This document shows, piece after piece, positions 1 through 5,800 of a stretch of DNA of 8,030 nt. How positions within the stretch are numbered: the first letter of the stretch is position 1; every line of letters begins with the position of its first letter. This DNA comes from an uncultured Bacteroidota bacterium (lineage in GTDB: Bacteria; Bacteroidota; Bacteroidia; Bacteroidales; UBA12481): positions 1 to 8,030 of the forward strand of contig CAILAQ010000532.1 in NCBI GenBank assembly GCA_903832165.1. Reading direction: 5' to 3'. The position numbers and the translations under genes are program-made. The notes under the pieces are model-generated. The model was not told the origin of the DNA. It saw only the letters and a program-made list of their open reading frames with translations, and made no database searches.

Positions 1-1075
1 CCAGCAATTTTTCCATATTGGTGAGCTGTTTCCTGATTTCTCCCATTACCTCTTCATTCAGCTCCAGCTGCTGGATTAGCTGGTCACGGCGCTGAAAATA
101 CCTGGTCTGGTAATCCGACTTATAATTTGTCCGTGATTGTTCCTGAAGATCAATTTTATGATGATCCATCTGGCGCTGCTTTCCGTCATAGATTGGCATC
201 GAGAAATTCAATCCGAAACTGGTTCCGAGGTTATATGGGATCCGTCGGGGATTAACGGCATTTATCCCGGCATCGGCAAATGCATTAATTCTGGGAAGAT
301 ATTGCTGATCGATCAGTAGCTTTTCATTGCTGCTCTTCAGACTATCGATGCTGAACTGAACCATTAGCGGCGAACCGGAAAGATCGAAATTCGTCCGCCT
401 TGAAATTTCCGGCTTCTCCAGTTGAATCTCTGCTGTATCATGTATGCCACAGATCAGGTTCATCATAGCAACGCTGTTTTTATAATCCATAAGAGATTGT
501 CTTCTTTCAATTTCCCTGGAGCTAATGGAAACAGTGAGGGTCAGGTAATCTATCTGCTGATAGATCCCACGATCAAGCAATGCTTTAAGAGTAACTTTTT
601 CCTCACTAAGCATTTTGATTATGGATTGCATAAAGTGCAGTTTATCATAGAGCGAATAAGCATCCAGATACTGGGCTGTTATGGCTTCCTTCAGTTCGGC
701 TTCGGAAATTTTTCGGTTATTCAGCGTGGAAAGCTTTTCGAGCGCAACGCTTTGCATTTTTGACTTTATGAACCTCTTATTGAACAGAGGCTGATTCACC
801 CCAACCAGGGCAGAGTAATGACCTCCATCACTAAGGGCACTGTCATAGGCAAATTTTCCCAACGCCGGCGGATACATGATTTCAGATGAAACACCCACTT
901 GCGGCTTATATCCGGCGAGTACTTTAAGGCTGTCGATCAGTCCGGATTGGAGCTGCAGATTATATTCCTTCAGGAGTGGACTGTTTTTTAAACCAATATC
1001 AAGATAATGATTGAGGGATTGGGATTTCGCCGTTATTGAACAGATAATTAAGGCGATGAAAATAATAAACCTCAT
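1..1075 (-). CDS. TolC-family outer membrane efflux protein (C-terminus beyond the window)
   Basis: I translated the minus strand from the ATG at 1075-1073. It stays open for 358 codons to the left edge, so the C-terminal part is missing; TolC homologues usually have about 420-480 residues. Residues 1-19 form a signal peptide (MRFIIFIALIICSITAKSQ) with a short basic start and a hydrophobic core. The mature part is mainly amphipathic, Glu/Lys/Gln-rich helix (about 100-215 and 240-260). Two beta-type segments carry outer-membrane efflux protein signatures: NQPLFN near residue 94, and residues 260-300, where PRINAFADAG leads to NFSMPIYDGKQR. That is the usual 'l-S-x-P-l-[FY]-D-G' strand of the second half-repeat. 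Members form trimeric channels that span the outer membrane and periplasm and work with a membrane-fusion protein and an inner-membrane RND or ABC pump. Those partners would be expected beyond the left edge, downstream of this gene. The substrate cannot be inferred. Family call is firm; role is inferred. Confidence 0.9.
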   Translation of the reverse strand, partial: MRFIIFIALIICSITAKSQSLNHYLDIGLKNSPLLKEYNLQLQSGLIDSLKVLAGYKPQVGVSSEIMYPPALGKFAYDSALSDGGHYSALVGVNQPLFNKRFIKSKMQSVALEKLSTLNNRKISEAELKEAITAQYLDAYSLYDKLHFMQSIIKMLSEEKVTLKALLDRGIYQQIDYLTLTVSISSREIERRQSLMDYKNSVAMMNLICGIHDTAEIQLEKPEISRRTNFDLSGSPLMVQFSIDSLKSSNEKLLIDQQYLPRINAFADAGINAVNPRRIPYNLGTSFGLNFSMPIYDGKQRQMDHHKIDLQEQSRTNYKSDYQTRYFQRRDQLIQQLELNEEVMGEIRKQLTNMEKLL

Positions 1076-1193
1076 TTCCGGATGAGTTAAATAATTTCAG
1101 GTGAAATTAGCATAAAACAAACAATTATAAGTGATGTCTTTTTTAAAGAATAGAGGCGTATATTAGCATCTGAAATTATCAAAAACAGTTACA
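1076..1193. promoter_or_regulatory. Divergent intergenic promoter region between the TolC-family and PepSY-like genes
   Basis: This AT-rich 118-bp spacer separates two divergently transcribed genes, so it should hold promoters for both. For the rightward gene, TATATTAG at 1159-1166 matches five of six fixed bases of the Bacteroidota -7 box TAnnTTTG and would give a leader of about 20-25 nt. For the leftward gene, the minus strand reads TATAATTG at 1129-1122, also five of six, with a leader of about 40 nt. I see no clear TTG at -33 for either, so these boxes are only candidates. There is no purine-rich Shine-Dalgarno at a proper distance from either start. The PepSY leader is A-rich, as is usual in Bacteroidota. 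A small inverted repeat, CTCAT-6 nt-ATGAG (1071-1086), covers the TolC start codon. No operator or riboswitch was recognised. Confidence 0.4.
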
Positions 1194-1685
1194 ATGAACA
1201 GATCGATTTTAATTACCTGCACACTGGCACTATCCATAATTCTGGGCTTGCCTGCCATGGCTCAGAAGCCTGTAATTACTGATGCCGCAAAGAAGGCTTT
1301 GACCGCAAAATATCCAAAAGCAACGGGTGTTAAATGGGGCTCGGAATCTGCCACTGTATTTGAGGCTGAATTCAAAATAGGTGATAAAGTGATTTCAGCA
1401 AATTTTGATCCACAGGGCAAATGGCTGGAAACTGAAACGGGATATACTGCAAAGGAACTTCCGGAGGCAGTTACAGCAGGCATTAAGCAAAGTGCTCCCG
1501 GATTCACAGTTAAAGAAGCCGCTAAAGTGGAGTCTCCTACCGATGGCGTAAAATATGAGGTCGCTGTAAAAAAAGGCAAGGAAAATTTCGAGCTGATATT
1601 ATCGACCGACGGGTTGCTGATTAAGAAGATTGATTTGAAAGTGGAGAAGGAAAAGGAAAGCGAAGAGAAAGAGAAGGAGAAATAA
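1194..1685 (+). CDS. Exported PepSY-like protein with two domain repeats and a Lys/Glu-rich tail
   Basis: A 163-residue protein. Residues 1-23 are a signal peptide (MNRSILITCTLALSIILGLP then AMA), with likely cleavage before Gln24. The mature part contains two copies of the 'beta-lactamase-inhibitor-like, PepSY-like' fold common in Bacteroidota. Copy 1 (about 29-84) has AAKKALTAKYPKATGVKW, then alternating strands and FDPQGKWLET. Copy 2 (about 86-147) has LPEAVTAGIKQSAPGF, then YEVAVKKGKENFEL and STDGLLIKK. The helix, 'YP/AP' turn, paired strands and 'D-G-x-[LW]' ending recur in both. The last 13 residues (151-163) are almost only Glu and Lys. Members of this family are periplasmic or surface proteins of mostly unknown role. 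The name comes from fold resemblance to a beta-lactamase inhibitor, and inhibition should not be assumed. The gene stands alone on the plus strand and ends 6 bp before the stop of the convergent UroD-like gene. The ATG is supported by the signal peptide directly after it. Confidence 0.85.
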   Translation: MNRSILITCTLALSIILGLPAMAQKPVITDAAKKALTAKYPKATGVKWGSESATVFEAEFKIGDKVISANFDPQGKWLETETGYTAKELPEAVTAGIKQSAPGFTVKEAAKVESPTDGVKYEVAVKKGKENFELILSTDGLLIKKIDLKVEKEKESEEKEKEK

Positions 1686-1691
1686 GGATTA

Positions 1692-2792
1692 TTAATAGGA
1701 GCCATATTTTTCAACCAGCTCCCCTACTCTGCGCACCCTTGATTCCAGCCCGTCGGGCGGAACCTGATCGGCCACGCCGAGTACATAGCGGGGTTCCTGC
1801 CGCATAATTTCAATCACCTGACAAACGTGCGCGTCGAACTCCTCATCGCTAATATGATTGGTAAAGCAAACTCCGGGAATTCCGCCCCAGAGTATGCTTT
1901 CAGGATTATTGGCCAGAGAGGCGATATCGGAAAAATCCATATCACCTGATGGCTTGGGGGTAAGAGCTTCGAGAACGTTAAATCCCGTTGAGGCTTCTTC
2001 CCTCAATAAACCTCGCAAGGTTCCGTCGATATGAATAAAGGAATATTTACCGGCCTTTTTAATTTCCCCGATCCACTCTTCCTGATATTCCCGCATATAA
2101 GATTCGAAGAATTGCGGCCCCACCATTTCTGATGACAGGTTTTCGGGAATCATCAGAACTTCCGCGGGACTGTCCACAGCGATTCTGGCAGCCTGGTCGA
2201 AAGCCTTCTTCATTATCGATAAGAGTTCGGAAAAACCATCGGGATTAAGCATTGCCAGCATGGTTACCGACTCGATTCCTGCTTCGAGGGCAACCAGGTG
2301 CATGAACGGGCTTTTGGGAAGATAACAGAGCACAATACCCTGATCGCCCACCTGGGTGAGTCGTTCCCGGGCAAAATCATAATCAGGTTCAAACCTTATA
2401 TTTTCATAGATAAACTTCATCGCCGGGAGGTCATCCTCTGATTTCAGAAAATGCTCCACCGGACCTTCTGTGAAAGAGGCCGGAATATATTCCCAGCACT
2501 CCCTCACCTTGCCCACAGGAGTAACTATTTCACGATACCGGCGGGTGCCCTCATTCCAGTCCCTGACTTCACAATTTTCATAAATGGTTCTGAACGGAAA
2601 ATATCCCTGCAGATAAAAGCCGACTCCCAGATCACGATGCCAATCGATATAGTCGGAAGATGAGATAAAATCCATTGGTTTAATTCCCCTTTTGACCAGT
2701 GAGGTTGCCCAGTAATCAAGATCGCCGAACCAGGGTACTATATCAGGCTGCCCGTGATTCAGAATTTTTAAAATACGTTCGCGTGGTGTCAT
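1692..2792 (-). CDS. Uroporphyrinogen decarboxylase-fold protein, not HemE (possible methyltransferase-like enzyme)
   Basis: A 366-residue cytosolic protein with no signal peptide. The start MTPRERILKILNHGQPDIVP is the standard N-terminus of the UroD/MtaA/CmuA superfamily, which supports the ATG at 2792-2790. The length fits a single UroD TIM barrel. It is not haem-pathway HemE: the RQAGR substrate-binding motif near the N-terminus is absent, and WFGDLDYW stands there instead. Methanogen-type MtaA and CmuA use His-x-Cys and a distal Cys to bind zinc. Here the matching sites read His254-Ile-Asp256-Gly and Gly339-Val-Ala341-Asp342, so both cysteines are lost. MIPENLSSEMVGP (214-226) is the family's 'D-D/E-N-x-x-S' loop, and the C-terminal region carries ADQVPPDG (341-348). 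From memory, many anaerobic and polymer-degrading bacteria carry such divergent paralogues of unknown reaction. It lies 53 bp downstream of the giant adhesin gene, on the same strand, and ends in a tandem TAATAA. Superfamily is sure; the reaction is unknown. Confidence 0.85.
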   Translation of the reverse strand: MTPRERILKILNHGQPDIVPWFGDLDYWATSLVKRGIKPMDFISSSDYIDWHRDLGVGFYLQGYFPFRTIYENCEVRDWNEGTRRYREIVTPVGKVRECWEYIPASFTEGPVEHFLKSEDDLPAMKFIYENIRFEPDYDFARERLTQVGDQGIVLCYLPKSPFMHLVALEAGIESVTMLAMLNPDGFSELLSIMKKAFDQAARIAVDSPAEVLMIPENLSSEMVGPQFFESYMREYQEEWIGEIKKAGKYSFIHIDGTLRGLLREEASTGFNVLEALTPKPSGDMDFSDIASLANNPESILWGGIPGVCFTNHISDEEFDAHVCQVIEIMRQEPRYVLGVADQVPPDGLESRVRRVGELVEKYGSY

Positions 2793-2826
2793 AAAGAAAA
2801 GCCGCCAGCTTTTGAAAACTGACGGC
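2793..2826 (-). terminator. Rho-independent terminator of the giant adhesin gene, abutting the UroD-like start codon
   Basis: Read on the minus strand, GCCGTCAG (2826-2819) pairs with CTGGCGGC (2808-2801). This makes an 8-bp stem with one G.U wobble, around an A/T-rich 10-nt loop that could pair further. TTTTCTTT (2800-2793) follows, and the next base is the A of the UroD-like ATG. On the plus strand the wobble becomes a C.A mismatch and no T-tract follows, so the element is directional. It sits 19 nt after the adhesin stop (TAA at 2848-2846, followed at once by a second TAA). It most likely ends adhesin transcription. The UroD-like gene then needs either read-through or its own promoter inside the 53-bp spacer. 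TAACTTTA (2836-2829, minus) is a weak -7-like candidate. Confidence 0.75.
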
Positions 2827-2845
2827 TATAAAGTTAATGAACTTA

Positions 2846-5800
2846 TTATCGGGAGATAATCACTTGCTGATAAGCTGACGGTGCATTTTTCAGTCTCAGG
2901 TGATAAACTCCTTTGTTCAGCATTCTCGTATCCCACTTAGCAACATGCTCTCCTCTGGTCTGCGGGCCTAAATCCAGCTCGTCTACTATTCTTCCGGAAT
3001 AATCAACAATCTGAATCAATACAGGCTGATCCTGAGTTAATATGTAGTGAATGGTGGCAAAATTGGTTGCCGGGTTCGGCCAAACGTCGAGCGAAGGCTC
3101 AAGGCTCAAGGCACCGGGCACAAGTAAGGATGAATTCTGAAGTTTGAATGGGTTGAAGGCGTCGGCAATTACCATATCAGCCTTGAACACCACATACTCC
3201 TTAAAGTCATACCAACGATCGGTACCGGCATCATGGAGACGAAACCTGACGGTATCACCCTCTACCACATTACTGTATGTAAGATGATTATGCAGCCATT
3301 CATTGCCCGGCTCGAACCACAGACCCTGACTGATGCCTCGGATGGTTCCGTTCACCATGGAGAACAGGCAGTAATCCTGACTCTGGTAATTGAGATCGTT
3401 CAGGTAAACGCTGGCCGTAACCTGACCTGAGAATTCAAAATTCTCAGGCTTGAAGTCGGTACCATCAGGTCCTGAAGATTGCGAAGCTCCGGATTTCATC
3501 GGATCGCCCTCCGTAAAGATCAGGGTGGAAGTATTCTTAGCTTTCAGCATATAGCCTCCATTCGGTACCATCTGGTTCATTTCACCGAACCATTCGGTTG
3601 AAGAATAATAGGTGCTTGATTTCGACAGGTTCTTGATGTAATCACCATCAGCCCTCGAAGTTGTGGCAAGCGCCCTGTTCAGTGACTGCACATACTGAGG
3701 CAGATAACCGATCCAGTTCCATCCGCTGCGGACAGTGATCGTTGTACTATTCAGATCAACCGGATAACCGTTGAATCTCAATACATCAGCTTTGTTCAGC
3801 TTGATTTTATACATCTCTCTCGGATCGATGGATGCGATGTTACCAAACCAGCCGGTTCCTGTGTAATAGGTAGCCGATGACGTCATGCTCTTGATGTAAT
3901 CACCGTGTTTGGGAGTCAGATTTCCGAGGACAGTGCCAATGGACATATCCGGGCGCCAAACGTTGACGCTGAACCAGGTCCACCCTGAGCTGAGGTTCAA
4001 TGGTGCCGTGTTAACGGTCATCGCAATTGCTTTGCTCGCAGCAGGGCTTGAAGAAGTGCAGGCAATGCCGGAAGTCAGCACACAGGTCACCTGATCAAGG
4101 TAAATCGGCTTGTAAGTATAGGTGGCTGCGTCGGTGCCTGCATTAACACCATTTACTTTCCACTGATAAACCGGGGTTTCCCCTCCGTTATCGGGTGTGG
4201 CGGTATAAGTTACTGAGGTACCGGAAAGAACCGTCGCTGCCGTTGCTGCAATCGTTACGCTCACCGGCATGACCGGGTTAACCGGAACGGTCAGTGTGGA
4301 TGAATACAGATCCGTCATTCCGTGGGTCACCGCACGATACTGCCAGTTACCGGTAGCTGATGGAATATCACTCCAGGTGGCACTCGTCACCGCGATATCT
4401 GTCCAGCCACCTGAGTTCAGGCGTTTCTGCCATTTAACGATCGTTTCCGTGTAATCGAGCAAGGTCATGGTTCCGGTTGAGCTGCCGAAGCAGATGGGAG
4501 TCGACCAGCCGGTTAATACACCCGGGTTGGAATCGAGCACCTCAATAAACCTGGAAGTAGAATAGGCCACTGAGCAGGCACCACTTTGAACGACTGCACA
4601 ATATTCCCATGTTCCGTATGGATACGGAGAGTCGAGCAGTGAAGTTGTGGTATTGCTGATATCAGCCCATGATCCGCTACCCAGGCGTTTCTGCCATTTC
4701 AGGATCGTTCCGGTTTGACCCGACAAGGTGATAGTACCCGCAGAACGGCCAAGAATAATCGGCGTGGTTCCGCCTGCGAGCGTACCGCCCACAGTTACCG
4801 GATCAACGGTGATGATTACCGGCTGGATGTCGTAACATCCTGCTGTTGTTGCACCTTTGATATAATAGGTACCTGCCGTGGCTGCTGTCGGAGTGGCATA
4901 GGCTGCTGTTGCTCCGGCATTGGTCCAGTAAGTAAAGGTCAGGCTTGCCGTTGAACCCGCCTTAATCTCTGAATTCGTAAGATCAGCTGTTGAGCCGAAG
5001 CAGATATTTGCCGGGTTGGTGATTGCGAGAGCCGCAACGCCGTTGACAGTCAGGATACCTTTTACATAACCCACATTGTAGTTCAGCAGACTGGTTCCGG
5101 TGGTCGCAACAGCTCCGCTTGCAGTAATGTCATATGGTCCTGCCGCTGCGCCAGAGGAAGCTCCGGTGCTGTAAAGCGATACGAATGAAATTGCTTCGCT
5201 ATTGACCAGGCCGAAGGTAGTGAAGGCAGTGCCTGAGAGCACCAGTTCCTGTCCGAAACATTTGAGGTTATTGTCGGCCGTGATAATAAGATCTGCCTTT
5301 CCAACGGCGATATTTCCTGCAGGATAAGTGATTGTGTAGTTGCTGGCTGTAAACGAACCGCCAATGGCTGCCGATGGAGTAACTGATCCTGTGAAGGTTC
5401 CTACGGCAGATATGGCTGAGTATCCTGTTCCGTAACCAATTGTTACCGACCCGATCGATTCACTATTCTGCAAGCCTGTCGGGGTAAAGGCCACTGAACC
5501 TTTACCACCTGTTAAGGTTGATCCATAAGTTTTAGTTACATTATTCGCAGTAATGGCCAGATCAGCTTTGCCAACAATAATATCCCCAGGGTTATAGGTG
5601 ATCGCGTAATTACTTGCGGCAAATGAGGCCCCGGTCGCTGATGATGGCGTAACAGTTCCAACATACGTATTCACGTTAGCATCTGCAGCTGCCCCAGTTC
5701 CATAGCTCAGGGTTACTGTCATCGTATCACCATTCTGTAATCCGCTAGCTGTAAATGCAGACGAACCAAAGACCGTTGTCAGAGCTGTACCGTAAGTTTT

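Noticed and set aside
137..763. Plus-strand open frames of 60 and 113 codons (137-319 and 422-763)
   Set aside because: They lie antisense to the continuous TolC-family frame, show no family motif, and have no leader or promoter of their own.
1194..1685. A true beta-lactamase inhibitor
   Set aside because: Only the fold-based family name suggests this. Nothing in the sequence or context points to beta-lactamase binding.
1262..1714. 150-codon open frame on the minus strand opposite the PepSY-like gene
   Set aside because: It is the mirror of a real signal-peptide-bearing gene. Its Ser/Phe-rich translation reflects the antisense of Lys/Glu codons, and it overlaps the end of the UroD-like gene.
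1748..1758. GCCC-GTC-GGGC hairpin as terminator for the PepSY-like gene
   Set aside because: The stem is only four pairs, lies inside the opposing coding region, and has no T-tract after it.
1692..2792. Annotation as HemE, haem-pathway uroporphyrinogen decarboxylase
   Set aside because: The N-terminal RQAGR-type substrate motif is absent and the C-terminal half follows the divergent MtaA/CmuA-like branch.
5083..5364. 93-codon open frame on the minus strand inside the giant gene
   Set aside because: It is in another frame of the same strand as the intact MBG coding sequence, has a composition unlike a real protein, and there is no sign of a frameshift in the main frame.
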